From positions 248,001-312,000 of the forward strand of contig NZ_BDAZ01000001.1 in NCBI RefSeq assembly GCF_001612725.1: DNA of 64,000 nt, given 5' to 3'. Positions 25,886-34,429 of the stretch are shown here, one piece after another (position 1 is the stretch's first letter; each line of letters opens with the position of its first letter). The position numbers and the translations under genes were made by a program. This DNA comes from Nocardia anaemiae NBRC 100462 (lineage in GTDB: Bacteria > Actinomycetota > Actinomycetes > Mycobacteriales > Mycobacteriaceae). The notes under the pieces were generated by a model. The model had not been told where the DNA came from. It saw only the letters and a program-made list of their open reading frames with translations, and made no database searches.

Positions 25886-27037
25886 TCAGATTTCGCCCTC
25901 GGCACCGAATTCGCGCCGCACGAAATTCGGGCGCAGATCCGGCTCGGGTTCGTCGTAGTAGCGGTGGAAGGTCGGGGTCACACCGGATGAGATCGGCGGG
26001 TTGATCCAGCTCCAGTCGGTCGGGCATTTGCGACCCGCGGCCTGCTCCCGATTGACATTGTCGCAGAACTGTTTGGCGACCGTGTGATGGTCGACGATAT
26101 ACACCCCCGCCTTCCGAAAGCTGTACAGCACAGCACGATTCAATTCGACGAGCGCCTGATCGCGCCACAGTGAACGCTCGTGTCTGGTATCCAGGCACAT
26201 CATTTCGGCGATGAGCGGCAACATGTTGTAGCGGGTGGTGTCGCTGAGATTGCGTGCGCCGATCTCCGCGCCCATGTACCAGCCGTTGAACGGTGCGAAC
26301 GGATAGGTGATGCCGCCGACCTCCAGATTCATATTCGAAACGGCGGGCAGCGCATGCCATTTCAGGCCGAGTCCGGCGAACCAGTCGAATTCGGGATGCT
26401 CGAGTTCGACCTCGCGGGCCAGTTCGGGCGGAATGTCGAACCAGCGGATCGGCTCATCCGGGGTGCTGATGAGCACCGGCAGGATGTCGAAGGGCGTGCC
26501 CGCGCCGCGCCAGCCGAGCTTCCTGGCGAATTCGGTGAGCGCGATATTGGCCGGGTCACCGGTGACGGTGCCGTCGCCATTGCGATAACCGGCATAGCGG
26601 ATGAGTTGTGGGCTGACGATGCGGAATTCGCGCCCGTCGGCCTGGCGCGGTGGCCCGACGGTGATCATCGATTGGATGGCGCCGCCGTTGGTCGCCATAT
26701 GCAGGTGCTGCCAGCAGACTTCGGCCAGATCGCGAGCCGAGCGCACCCGCCGTGCGTCGAGCAATTTCAGTGATCGCCAGTGTTTTCGCCCGACGCAGCG
26801 GGCGTGGTTGCGCCACGCAAGCTTGGCGCCGATGAGGATTTCCTCGGCCGTCTGCACGTAGCTACCGGTTTGTTGGAGCTGTTCCAATGCGGTGCGGCGG
26901 CGTTGCGCGGATAGATGCGCAAGTTCGGGCAATCGGAAGAACTCGTCGCACTCCCGCATCCGCCTTTTCAGATCGAGTCCGAAAGGCTTTGTGTCAGCGA
27001 CGCTTTCGAGCGATATGAGAGGTAACGCTTGATTCAC
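25886..27037 (-). CDS. nos: nitric oxide synthase oxygenase
   Basis: The enzyme makes nitric oxide from L-arginine with heme and a pterin. The 383-residue protein is only the oxygenase domain, as in other bacteria, and needs a separate reductase. Visible landmarks are the heme-ligand Cys in RNHARCVGR (C81), FNGWYMGAEIG with the arginine-binding E258, and WKWH-like GLKWHALPAVSNM and DHHTVAKQF. The GTG at 27037 has GGAG 8 bp upstream; a longer reading gives a Pro/Arg-rich tail and was rejected. A short Cys-containing ORF ends 19 bp upstream. Confidence 0.93.
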   Translation of the reverse strand: MNQALPLISLESVADTKPFGLDLKRRMRECDEFFRLPELAHLSAQRRRTALEQLQQTGSYVQTAEEILIGAKLAWRNHARCVGRKHWRSLKLLDARRVRSARDLAEVCWQHLHMATNGGAIQSMITVGPPRQADGREFRIVSPQLIRYAGYRNGDGTVTGDPANIALTEFARKLGWRGAGTPFDILPVLISTPDEPIRWFDIPPELAREVELEHPEFDWFAGLGLKWHALPAVSNMNLEVGGITYPFAPFNGWYMGAEIGARNLSDTTRYNMLPLIAEMMCLDTRHERSLWRDQALVELNRAVLYSFRKAGVYIVDHHTVAKQFCDNVNREQAAGRKCPTDWSWINPPISSGVTPTFHRYYDEPEPDLRPNFVRREFGAEGEI

Positions 27038-27056
27038 GGTTTTCTCCGGTCGGGCA

Positions 27057-27134
27057 TCAGGTACTGCGGCTGAACAGACAGGCATTGATCGAGCAGAGAA
27101 TCTCGCGCGCGGAGCGCAGCTGACACCGGGCCAC
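27057..27134 (-). CDS. candidate Cys-containing leader peptide upstream of nos
   Basis: A 25-codon frame starts at GTG 27134 and ends in TGA 19 bp before the NOS start. It contains three Cys (residues 4, 14 and 19) and a segment REILCSINACLF. That resembles the short Cys-rich leader peptides that precede sulfur-related genes in actinobacteria and may control them by attenuation. Its ribosome site is weak, so it may be chance. No other gene is seen between nos and the NiCoT gene. Confidence 0.35.
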   Translation of the reverse strand: MARCQLRSAREILCSINACLFSRST

Positions 27135-27482
27135 GCGGGAGGTCCGCGCGGTAGCTTCCGCGTTGCGGAGAACCCGGATGCGGTAGACGGTTCGGGAAGC
27201 GCGTGCGTGCGGGCTGTCGGGTTGCCGAGCGCGCGCACAGCGGCATGACCTGGCTGCTGCCGTTTGCTGTCCACGATCATGCTCGTTCCGATCGACGCCT
27301 GAAAACGCCCGCACAGCAGCCTAAGACCGGTGTGCTGGCCGTGTGCCTGAATTCGACATAATGCCTGTTCGGAATCTGGCGGGCGCTAGCGGCTGGTGCC
27401 GAGCCACCCGAACCCGACCGACCTGTACGTTGCGCGCGCAGTACCGTTGTTCGATCGGTTCGTCCAGAAATGAGGATTGCTC
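27135..27482. other. intergenic region between nos leader and NiCoT gene
   Basis: This 348-bp divergent gap has no convincing gene, and I saw no cobalamin riboswitch core. It contains GC-rich inverted segments (for example CGCGG near 27146) and must hold promoters for both nos and the metal permease. It has no strong -10 match that I could place with confidence. Confidence 0.35.
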
Positions 27483-28532
27483 GTGCGCAGCGTTGTCGGG
27501 ATGGCGGTGACCGTGCTGGCGTTGCATGTCATCGGCTGGGGGACGCTGCTGTTGTTCGTGGTGCCGGGACATCATGTGGTGCAGGGCGCGGTGTTCGGAG
27601 TCGGTCTCGGCGTCACCGCGTACACCCTCGGCATGCGGCACGCCTTCGACGCCGACCATATCGCCGCGATCGATAACACCACCCGAAAGCTGGTGGCCGA
27701 CAACGGCAAGCACACAGTGCAGACGGTCGGTTTCTGGTTCGCCCTCGGCCATTCCAGCGTGGTGTTCGTCCTGGTCGCACTGCTGGCGTTCGGGGTACGG
27801 GCGCTGGCGGCGAATCTGGCGAACCAGGATTCGGGTCTGCAGGAGTGGACGGGGCTGTGGGGAACCAGCGTGTCGGGCACCTTCCTGATCATCATCGGGC
27901 TGCTGAATCTGGCCTCGCTACTCGGCATTTGGCGGGTCTTCCGACGGATGCGACAGGGCGACTTCGACGAGGCACAGCTCGAGCGCGAGCTGGACAACCG
28001 GGGTCTGCTGAACCGGGTGCTCGCGCCGATAGTGCGGCTGGTCGAGAAGCCTTGGCAGATGTATCCGGTCGGACTGTTGTTCGGCCTCGGATTCGACACC
28101 GTCACCGAGGTCGGGCTGCTGGTGATCGCGGGCGGCGCCGCCGCGACCGGACTGCCCTGGTATTCGATTCTCGTTCTGCCCGTGCTGTTTTCGGCGGGTA
28201 TGGCGCTGTTCGACTCGCTCGACGGCTCGTTCATGAGCTACGCCTACGACTGGGCCTTCGCGAAACCGGTCCGCAAGATCTACTACAACCTGGTGATCAC
28301 CGGATTGTCGGTGGCGGTCGCGCTGCTGATCGGCGGCCAGGAGATCGTGTCGATCTTCGCCGAACGGCTCGACGTCGAATCCGGAATCGTCGCGTGGATC
28401 GGAAATCTGGACCTCGGTGATCTCGGCTACATCGTGGTTGGTCTTTTCGTGGCTACCTGGGTGGTCGCGGCGGCGATATGGCGCTTCGCCGAAGTGGAAC
28501 GCCGCTGGCAAGGTGACCTTGCCGCGAAATAG
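27483..28532 (+). CDS. nickel/cobalt permease, NiCoT family
   Basis: The 349-residue membrane protein has about eight helices. It carries the NiCoT signature RHAFDADHIAAIDN in helix 2 (HX4DH metal motif), plus LGHSSVVF and GLGFDTVTEVGLL in later helices. It imports Ni2+ or Co2+ across the membrane. The GTG at 27483 has AGGA 8 bp upstream; a TTG two codons earlier is an alternative. No nickel enzyme or cobalamin gene is adjacent. Confidence 0.92.
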   Translation: MRSVVGMAVTVLALHVIGWGTLLLFVVPGHHVVQGAVFGVGLGVTAYTLGMRHAFDADHIAAIDNTTRKLVADNGKHTVQTVGFWFALGHSSVVFVLVALLAFGVRALAANLANQDSGLQEWTGLWGTSVSGTFLIIIGLLNLASLLGIWRVFRRMRQGDFDEAQLERELDNRGLLNRVLAPIVRLVEKPWQMYPVGLLFGLGFDTVTEVGLLVIAGGAAATGLPWYSILVLPVLFSAGMALFDSLDGSFMSYAYDWAFAKPVRKIYYNLVITGLSVAVALLIGGQEIVSIFAERLDVESGIVAWIGNLDLGDLGYIVVGLFVATWVVAAAIWRFAEVERRWQGDLAAK

Positions 28533-28618
28533 CCAGGGCCGGTGGGTCATATCACATACCGACCGGGGTGTTGATGGCTTGGCGCGCCCACCTTCGCATT
28601 TCTGGCAGGATGGGCGGC

Positions 28619-29683
28619 ATGCTGTCTCGGCGCGAGGTGCGGCGTTGGGTCTCCAGCGCCATGGTTAGCGTCGCACTGATTGCCGGTGCGGCGGTGTTCG
28701 GCCCAGCCCAGGTGCTAGCGGCGCCGGGCGATCAGCCCCGCCCGAATACCGGCTCGGCGGATGGGCCCTCGCCCGCGGAGCCGACCGTCGCGGGCGTGAC
28801 GCGCGCTTCGATCGATCGGATCGTGCCCATCAATGATCGATGGCTGCGGGTATGGGTGAATTCACCCGCGATGAGTCGCGCCGTCGAGGTGCAGGTGTTG
28901 CTGCCGCGTGAGCAGAACCGTCCGCGGCCGACCGTCTACATGCTCGACGGGCGCAGCGCCGAGGCGGAGAGCAACAACTGGACCGAGCTCGGGCACGCGG
29001 ACAAATTCTTCGAAGACAAAGACGTGAACGTGGTGCTCACGGTCGGCGGACCGGCCAGCTTCTACACCGACTGGCAGCGCCCGGACCCAGTGCTCGGCAC
29101 CAATATGTGGGAGACCTTCCTGACGAAGGAACTGCCGCCGCTGATCGACGCGAAATTCAACGGCAATGGACGCAATGCCGTCATGGGTGTCTCCATGGGC
29201 GCCGAGGCCGCCATGATGCTGGCGTTCCGGCAGCCGAAGCTGTACACCGCGATAGCCGCGCACAGCGGATGTTTCTCCATGGGAACCGATCTCGGGCAGG
29301 CGCAGGCTCGCGCGGTGGTCGCGACCTACCGCGGCGGACCGGACAATATGTTCGGCGATCAGCACGATCCCGCCTGGCTCGCCCATGACGTGCTGCTGCA
29401 CGCGGAAGCGTTGCGCGGCAAGGCGATCTATCTGTCGGTGGGCAGCGGACTGCCCGGCAAATACGACACCCCGAACAACCCGGATCTGGTCAGCACCATC
29501 GGATTCGGCGGACCGCTGGAGGCGGCCACCAATCTCTGCACCCGCAGGCTGGCAGATCGGCTCACCGCGCTCGGGATTCCGGTGACCGCGAACTTCCGGG
29601 CGACCGGGACGCATTCGTGGCCGTACTGGGCCGACGAGTTGGGCCTGTCCTGGCCGACGATCTCACGGGCGCTGGGTGTCTGA
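28619..29683 (+). CDS. secreted esterase of the antigen 85-like (mycolyltransferase) superfamily
   Basis: The protein has 354 residues with a signal peptide (RREVRRWVSSAMVSVALI..., cleavage likely after VLA-AP). The alpha/beta-hydrolase core has the nucleophile elbow GVSMGAEA and the oxyanion-type segment YMLDGRSAEAESNNW. A C-terminal His lies in TGTHSWPYWADEL. This pattern matches the PF00756 esterase family, which includes mycolyltransferases, so it could transfer mycolates in the envelope or be a plain esterase. The ATG at 28619 follows an AGGA site. Confidence 0.8.
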   Translation: MLSRREVRRWVSSAMVSVALIAGAAVFGPAQVLAAPGDQPRPNTGSADGPSPAEPTVAGVTRASIDRIVPINDRWLRVWVNSPAMSRAVEVQVLLPREQNRPRPTVYMLDGRSAEAESNNWTELGHADKFFEDKDVNVVLTVGGPASFYTDWQRPDPVLGTNMWETFLTKELPPLIDAKFNGNGRNAVMGVSMGAEAAMMLAFRQPKLYTAIAAHSGCFSMGTDLGQAQARAVVATYRGGPDNMFGDQHDPAWLAHDVLLHAEALRGKAIYLSVGSGLPGKYDTPNNPDLVSTIGFGGPLEAATNLCTRRLADRLTALGIPVTANFRATGTHSWPYWADELGLSWPTISRALGV

Positions 29684-29711
29684 GCTGCTGGGGGTCTCGA
29701 CTTCTGGGCGG

Positions 29712-30794
29712 TTAGCCGATTCCGAAGCGCGCCAACACATCCGGATCGGTCGCGAACCGCAGGAACTGCTCGTTCTCGTGCGGATCACCGGTGGTCACCC
29801 GCACACCGTCGGTGCCATACGGCCGCAGCAGCACCCCGGCCGCCGCGCTCACCTCGCCGTATTCCGCGCTGCGCTCACCAAGCGGCAGCCACAGGAAGTT
29901 CGACTCACTCGGCGGCACCTCGTAACCCGCGGCGAGCAGTGCATCGCGCACCCGAACGCGCTCGACGACGAGATTGTCGGTGCGGTCGAGCAGTTCGTGC
30001 CGCGCCTCCAGCGAGGCGATCGCGGCGGCCTGCGCCACCCGGTTCACGCTGAACGGGATGTGCACCTTCATCAGCGCGGTGATCACCGCCGGATCGCCGA
30101 CCGCATAACCCGCGCGCAACCCCGCCAGGCCGTACGCCTTGGAGAAGGTCCGCAGCACAATGACATTCGGCCGATCGCGCCCCAGCTCGACACCATTCGG
30201 GCGCTGCTCGGGGGCGAGCCGCATGTATTCGAAGTAGGCCTCGTCCAGCACGATCAGCACATGCCGCGGGATCGCGTCCAGGAAGCGGACCAGCTCGTCC
30301 GCGCCGACCGCGGTACCGGTCGGATTGTTCGGATTGCAGACGAAGATCAGCTTGGTGCGCTCGGTGACCGCGGCGGCCATCGCATCCAGATCGTGCAGAT
30401 GCGCTCGCGTGAGCGGCACCCGCACGGCGGTCGCATTGCCGACCTGGGTGACGATCGGATACGCCTCGAAGGAGCGCCAGGCGAACAGCACCTCATCGGT
30501 CGGTGCGTCACAGGTGATCTGCACCAGTTCCTGACACAGCGCGACGCTGCCGCAGCCGACCGCGACGTTCGCCGAGGAGACGCCGAGGAAGTCCGCGATG
30601 GCCGCGCGCAGCTCGGTGACCTGATTATCCGGATAGCGGTTCGCCAGTTCGGCGGCCTCGGCAATGGCCTTCGCGGCGGATGGGAGCGGACCGAAGGTGG
30701 TCTCGTTGCTGGCGAGCTTGACCGCGCCGGGATGGTTGCGGCCGGGGACGTACGCCGGGATCGAATCGAGGTCCGGCCGGATGTGCGCTGTCAC
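29712..30794 (-). CDS. pat: aromatic/histidinol-phosphate aminotransferase
   Basis: This is a 360-residue PLP-dependent aminotransferase of the HisC subfamily. Landmarks are SNETTFGP near 29-36, NPNNPTGT at 154-161, the PLP-binding Lys in FSKAYGLAGLRAGY (K219), and the terminal RVTTGDPHENE. It probably converts phenylpyruvate or 4-hydroxyphenylpyruvate to the amino acids, matching the Rv3772 (hisC2) position. TyrA at 1.9 kb supplies one substrate. It is divergent from the dienelactone hydrolase-like gene. Confidence 0.88.
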   Translation of the reverse strand: MTAHIRPDLDSIPAYVPGRNHPGAVKLASNETTFGPLPSAAKAIAEAAELANRYPDNQVTELRAAIADFLGVSSANVAVGCGSVALCQELVQITCDAPTDEVLFAWRSFEAYPIVTQVGNATAVRVPLTRAHLHDLDAMAAAVTERTKLIFVCNPNNPTGTAVGADELVRFLDAIPRHVLIVLDEAYFEYMRLAPEQRPNGVELGRDRPNVIVLRTFSKAYGLAGLRAGYAVGDPAVITALMKVHIPFSVNRVAQAAAIASLEARHELLDRTDNLVVERVRVRDALLAAGYEVPPSESNFLWLPLGERSAEYGEVSAAAGVLLRPYGTDGVRVTTGDPHENEQFLRFATDPDVLARFGIG

Positions 30795-30890
30795 CGTTCA
30801 ACCATATGCCCGGCACCGGAAAATCCGGGCCTCAGGGCCGCTCACGTGCAATTTCTCGCGAAGATCAGCAGATCCACCTACCCTTGTTTC

Positions 30891-31631
30891 ATGTCGGGCA
30901 TTTACGACGATATTGCGCCGCTACGTAGTCGCGACGACATCATTTCCGGTTCGGACCCCCAACAATCGACCGACGATCGGCCGCGGACCGCCAGCGCACA
31001 GGTGCCCATCACGGTCGCCGAGCCGGAGGGCAATGCGCGCGGCGGCATCGTGATGCTGCACGAAGCCCGGGAGTTCACCGGGCCATTGCTGGAACTCATG
31101 AAAGCCCTGGCGACCGAGGGCTGGACGGTGGTCGCGCCCAATCTGTTCCATCGCATCGACGGCGAGCCCGCGCAGGAGGTTTTCGGCGACGAGCTCTTCG
31201 ACGACTTCGACGCCTGCTTCGACTGGCTCACCCGCCGCGGCGTCTTCCCGGACTGCATCGGCGTGCTCGGCTTCGACCATGCGGGCACCGCCGCCTTCCT
31301 GGTGGCGACCAATCGCCCGGTCGGCGCCGCGGTCAGTGTCGCCGCATCCGGCATTGTCGAACCGCTCACCGACAAGGCCGATGCCCTCATCCGCGCGGCC
31401 CCCAATCTGCAGGCGCCATGGCTCGGACTCTTCGGCGCCGACGACCCCGACACCCCGCCCGACCAAGTGGATCAACTCCGCGACGCCGCCGCCCGCGCCG
31501 CGGTCGCCAGCCTCGTGGTGACCTATCCGGGCCTGCACCACCGCGCCGACCGCCCCGGCGCCGACGACGACTACGACCTCATCGATTCCCAGACCCGGAT
31601 TTTCGACTGGTTCGACAGCAATCTTCGGTGA
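30891..31631 (+). CDS. dienelactone hydrolase-like protein with altered nucleophile
   Basis: The 246-residue alpha/beta-hydrolase has the family layout (GGIVMLHEAREF near 51-62). The nucleophile elbow reads GVLGFDHAG, where the usual Cys or Ser is D129. The His end of the triad is in YPGLHHRADRPG. The Asp could act as a nucleophile in the manner of dehalogenases, or the protein may have lost activity. The first 40 residues are low-complexity and disordered. The tRNA-Ser(GCU) lies downstream. Confidence 0.7.
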   Translation: MSGIYDDIAPLRSRDDIISGSDPQQSTDDRPRTASAQVPITVAEPEGNARGGIVMLHEAREFTGPLLELMKALATEGWTVVAPNLFHRIDGEPAQEVFGDELFDDFDACFDWLTRRGVFPDCIGVLGFDHAGTAAFLVATNRPVGAAVSVAASGIVEPLTDKADALIRAAPNLQAPWLGLFGADDPDTPPDQVDQLRDAAARAAVASLVVTYPGLHHRADRPGADDDYDLIDSQTRIFDWFDSNLR

Positions 31632-31722
31632 TTACCTGGCGTTTTGCGATCTGGACGTCGGCTACTGTAACCTTCCTGTTCGGCGGTTCGAAAGGACCGG
31701 TGCCCTCGAAGAGAAGGCTCCA

Positions 31723-31812
31723 GGAGGCGTGCCAGAGCGGCCGAATGGGACTCACTGCTAATGAGTTGTCCCTTCACGGGGACCGGAGGTTCAAATCCTC
31801 TCGCCTCCGCCA
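31723..31812 (+). tRNA. tRNA-Ser, anticodon GCU
   Basis: It is a class II tRNA with acceptor GGAGGCG/CGCCTCC, anticodon arm ACTCA-CTGCTAA-TGAGT (anticodon GCT), a long variable arm TTGTCCCTTCACGGGGACC and T loop GTTCAAATC. Discriminator G and CCA are encoded. It pairs with the following tRNA-Arg in a small cluster. Confidence 0.95.
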
Positions 31813-31852
31813 CACCCCGGTCCGCCGGGGCTATATAACTGAACACCGGCAT

Positions 31853-31925
31853 GCGCCCGTAGCTCAACGGATAGAGCATCTGACTACGGATCAGAAGGTT
31901 AGGGGTTCGAATCCCTTCGGGCGCA
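31853..31925 (+). tRNA. tRNA-Arg, anticodon ACG
   Basis: The acceptor stem is GCGCCCG/CGGGCGC, the anticodon arm is TCTGA-CTACGGA-TCAGA (anticodon ACG), and the T arm contains GGTTCGAATCC. CCA is not encoded. A34 is the expected TadA target; tadA is in this window. A hairpin terminator follows. Confidence 0.95.
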
Positions 31926-31937
31926 CTTCACTCGTTA

Positions 31938-31968
31938 CCGGCTCATGCTCACGGAGAGCGTGAGCCGG
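31938..31968 (+). terminator. terminator of tRNA-Arg(ACG)
   Basis: CCGGCTCATGCTC, loop ACGGA, then GAGCGTGAGCCGG is a 13-bp stem with one G-U pair. T-rich sequence follows (CTCGTTTCGTTG). It is 12 bp after the tRNA end. Confidence 0.8.
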
Positions 31969-32003
31969 TGCTCGTTTCGTTGTGTTTTGTGGGGGTGGAA
32001 CCC

Positions 32004-32056
32004 CCGGAGGGCTTCGCCCCCGGACCCCCTGTGTGGCCGGAGGGTTTCGCCCCCGG
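32004..32056. repeat. tandem GC-rich hairpin repeats (GGAGGGCTTCGCCCCCGG type)
   Basis: CCGGAGGGCTTCGCCCCCGG (32004-32023) and a one-base variant (32037-32056) are each self-complementary and lie 33 bp apart in the same orientation. Such GGGCTTCGCCC hairpins are common dispersed elements in actinobacteria. Confidence 0.6.
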
Positions 32057-32554
32057 CTGGATGAGTCGAAGCCTTGACCTATCGAGCAGACATCAGCACC
32101 GAACGCAGCCCTGTGCACGGTCGGTCAGGTTCCACCACGGAACGAACTGTGAGTCTTCGGATTTGAGGTTCCAGCGCGCGGCGAGTAGCCCACTCCCGCC
32201 TCGGCCGCCCAATACCCGCGCCCGAACCGGTCAACGGCCAGCCGTCGCATAGCCATTGACTACCTCGCACAAGGTAGAGCTTTTGCGAGGTGCCCACTAG
32301 TTGTGCGTCACTGACGCCGACATCGTGAGCAGCGCAGCCGGGGCACGAGAAGGTCGGCACGCGGTTGTCGCTTTGCGGTTCCCAGCACCGGGAGGGCGAT
32401 CGGGCGGGTCGGACATCTGCGCTGGTTCGGTGAGTTTGCTTGCGATACAGGCTATTTCGAAACGACGCGACTCAGGTCGAAGCTGGATAGTGGAAGTCGA
32501 GCCGTGGTCGTCGGCGCTATAGTCCCCGCACATCTGTACGGAGAGGACATCCCG
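32057..32554. other. intergenic stretch before the MetE-like gene
   Basis: No convincing coding frame is present in these 500 bp. The region holds the degenerate 62-bp hairpin repeat at 32246-32307 and an AT-poor remainder. The ribosome site GGAGAGG for the next gene is at about 32540. Confidence 0.4.
32246..32307. repeat. degenerate copy of the 62-bp hairpin repeat
   Basis: Aligned without gaps to the reverse complement of 45749-45810, it is identical at 46 of 62 positions, with best agreement at both ends (CGCA...GTTGTGCG). It still contains an 8-bp tip stem, ACCTCGCA/TGCGAGGT. This marks a dispersed hairpin element; the 45.7 kb copy is the better preserved. Confidence 0.55.
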
Positions 32555-33601
32555 ATGGCTCTTTCACTGCCCGTGACCTACCTGGCGGGTAGCGCCAACG
32601 CGCCGACACGTCAGATCGCGATGGAGAAGTTCTCCGCGATGTGGGAGTACCTGCCGTCGTTTCCGGAGGGGGACACGGCTTTTCCCGGTTGGATCATGCC
32701 GCGGCTGCGCAGCACCTTCGCGCTTCCCGGAATGCGGAAGGTGAAGGACGGCAATATCGAGTTGGCCTATCCGGGGATGCCTGGTTACGAGTACACCGGC
32801 GAGGGTGAGCTCGAGATTCCGCCGGTGCTGCTGGGTTACTTCGATCAAGCCGAGGCGGCCAAGCCGATTCTGCGGCGCATGATCGAGGAACGCGGCAGCA
32901 GCAAGAGCTATCAGGCGTGCATTGTCGATCCGTACGATCACGCGTACTTCGCCTTGGGTGAGGCCGGACTCGAGCAGCATTACGAGTCGTTTCGGAAACC
33001 GGCGCTGGAAGAGATCTTCGCTATTCACCGGCTGTTCGATGGCGATGTGGTGTTCCAGCTCGAGAGTCCCGGGCGCATGTTGACCATCGAGGTGATCGAG
33101 TCGGCGCAAGAGCGCGCCGCGAAAGCCGTTGAGCTGGCTTCGGATCTGGCCGCGTTCGTGCGTCGGATGCCGCAAGGCGCCCGCGTCACGATCCACCTGT
33201 GTCGGGGCGACTGGGAGCACAGCACGTGGCTGAAGCAGATCAACGGGTTCGAACCGGTTGTGCTGCTCGTCAATGCCATCGTGGCGGCCTGGCCCGAGGG
33301 CAGGACGCTGCAGGGCATCCATATTCCGCTGGCAGCGGCCGACGTACTTCCGTTCGTGGACAATCCTGATATCTATCAGCCGTTGGAACAGCTGACCACC
33401 GAGGCGACCATCTACGCCGGGATCGTGCACGAGAAGGCGAGTTCGGACCACATCCGCCTGGCCTTGACGCAGGCGCGGAAGTATTACCCTCGCCCATTCG
33501 GCGGACTGAGCACGTCGTGCGGTATGGCGCGGATGACCGAAGCGGAGATGGACCATGCACTGCGCTTGCTGACGGAATTGATGGTCACGACAACCGGTTG
33601 A
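32555..33601 (+). CDS. MetE/UROD-superfamily protein (cobalamin-independent methionine synthase-like)
   Basis: The 348-residue protein is the size of the C-terminal catalytic barrel of MetE alone. It keeps a zinc-site-like pattern: H214 and C216 in VTIHLCRGDW and C322 in GLSTSCGMARM, comparable to the His-x-Cys and late Cys of MetE. The N-terminal domain of full MetE is missing. It may therefore be a methyltransferase using a different methyl donor, as short archaeal-type MetE proteins do. The ATG at 32555 has GGAGAGG 8 bp upstream. It stands alone between tRNA genes. Confidence 0.6.
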   Translation: MALSLPVTYLAGSANAPTRQIAMEKFSAMWEYLPSFPEGDTAFPGWIMPRLRSTFALPGMRKVKDGNIELAYPGMPGYEYTGEGELEIPPVLLGYFDQAEAAKPILRRMIEERGSSKSYQACIVDPYDHAYFALGEAGLEQHYESFRKPALEEIFAIHRLFDGDVVFQLESPGRMLTIEVIESAQERAAKAVELASDLAAFVRRMPQGARVTIHLCRGDWEHSTWLKQINGFEPVVLLVNAIVAAWPEGRTLQGIHIPLAAADVLPFVDNPDIYQPLEQLTTEATIYAGIVHEKASSDHIRLALTQARKYYPRPFGGLSTSCGMARMTEAEMDHALRLLTELMVTTTG

Positions 33602-33644
33602 TCGGTCCGAATCCGCGCGAGCGCCGGATCGGCGAAAAGTGTTG

Positions 33645-33729
33645 CGGAGACGGAGGGATTTGAACCCCCGGTCGCTCTCGCGACGCTCGCTTTCAAGGCG
33701 AGTGCATTCGGCCGCTCTGCCACGTCTCC
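33645..33729 (-). tRNA. tRNA-Ser, anticodon UGA
   Basis: The minus strand folds as a class II tRNA: acceptor GGAGACG/CGTCTCC, anticodon arm CTCGC-CTTGAAA-GCGAG (anticodon TGA), a variable arm with CGTCGCGAGAGCGACCG, and T loop GTTCAAATC. CCA is not encoded. It is the third serine tRNA in this window. Confidence 0.95.
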
Positions 33730-33773
33730 AGGCCAACGAGAGTACCCGTTGCCTCGCGCCGTGTTCCGACGGG

Positions 33774-34262
33774 TCAGTCGGTGTTGCCTATCTCGTGGTC
33801 GACGCGGGCGAAGACCTCGCCGACTATCTCGAGTTGCTCGGGACCCAGTAGGTCGATGAAGTTGCGGCGAACCGCCTCGACGTGACCGGGGGCGGCGGCC
33901 TCCAGCCGACGCATACCTTCCTCGGTGAGTTCGGCGAGTACGCCGCGGCCGTCCTCGAGGCAGGTATTGCGGCGGACCATCCGCTGGGTTTCCAGGCGGC
34001 GGATCTGATGGGTGAGCCGACTGCGTGAAGACAGCACGCCATCGGCAAGCTCGCTCATGCGCAGCGAACGGTCGGGGGCTTCGGAGAGCAGGACGAGGAT
34101 TCGGTATTCGGCGAGGGTGAGGTCGGAGTCGCGTTGCAGTTGACGGTTGAGTGCCGTCGCCAAGCGCTGGTTACCGTCCATATAGGCCCGCCAGGCACGC
34201 TGCTGCGACGACGAGAGCCATTTCGGCTCGACGGGCGCGTGACTGCTCGGTTCGGGTTGCAC
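33774..34262 (-). CDS. MarR-family transcriptional regulator
   Basis: The 162-residue protein has a winged-helix core: LTLAEYRILVLLSEAPDRSLRMSELAD (helices around 60-86), the recognition helix SRLTHQIRRLETQRMV, and a wing with DGRGVLAELTEEG. It probably responds to a small ligand. I chose the GTG at 34262 because TAGAAT lies exactly 7 bp upstream, which suggests a leaderless transcript; a longer ATG start at 34301 is possible. It lies downstream of the FMN oxidase gene in the same direction. Confidence 0.85.
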   Translation of the reverse strand: MQPEPSSHAPVEPKWLSSSQQRAWRAYMDGNQRLATALNRQLQRDSDLTLAEYRILVLLSEAPDRSLRMSELADGVLSSRSRLTHQIRRLETQRMVRRNTCLEDGRGVLAELTEEGMRRLEAAAPGHVEAVRRNFIDLLGPEQLEIVGEVFARVDHEIGNTD

Positions 34263-34275
34263 AAGCTCTATTCTA
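34263..34275 (-). promoter_or_regulatory. -10 box for leaderless marR start
   Basis: On the minus strand TAGAAT (34275-34270) is followed by 7 bp and the GTG at 34262. No clear -35 was seen 17 bp away. Confidence 0.4.
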
Positions 34276-34429
34276 AGCGCGCCTGAACAGGGCAAACGCA
34301 TACCCTGGCCATCATCGAAAGAGCTGGACAAACGATCTCGAGCCCGCGGAGCTGACGCCGAGAGTGCGGCCCGATATCCGAGCGGACAAACGCGCGATCG
34401 TGCCGACGAGCCGGTGCCCGAGGCACGAT

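Noticed and set aside
27038..27480. Cobalamin riboswitch upstream of nos or the NiCoT gene
   Set aside because: A metal permease made this plausible, but I found no recognisable B12-box or adjacent conserved core in the sequence.
31938..32056. CRISPR-like array
   Set aside because: Two GC-rich hairpin repeats 33 bp apart could suggest it, but there are only two units, no cas genes, and the motif is a common GC-rich hairpin.
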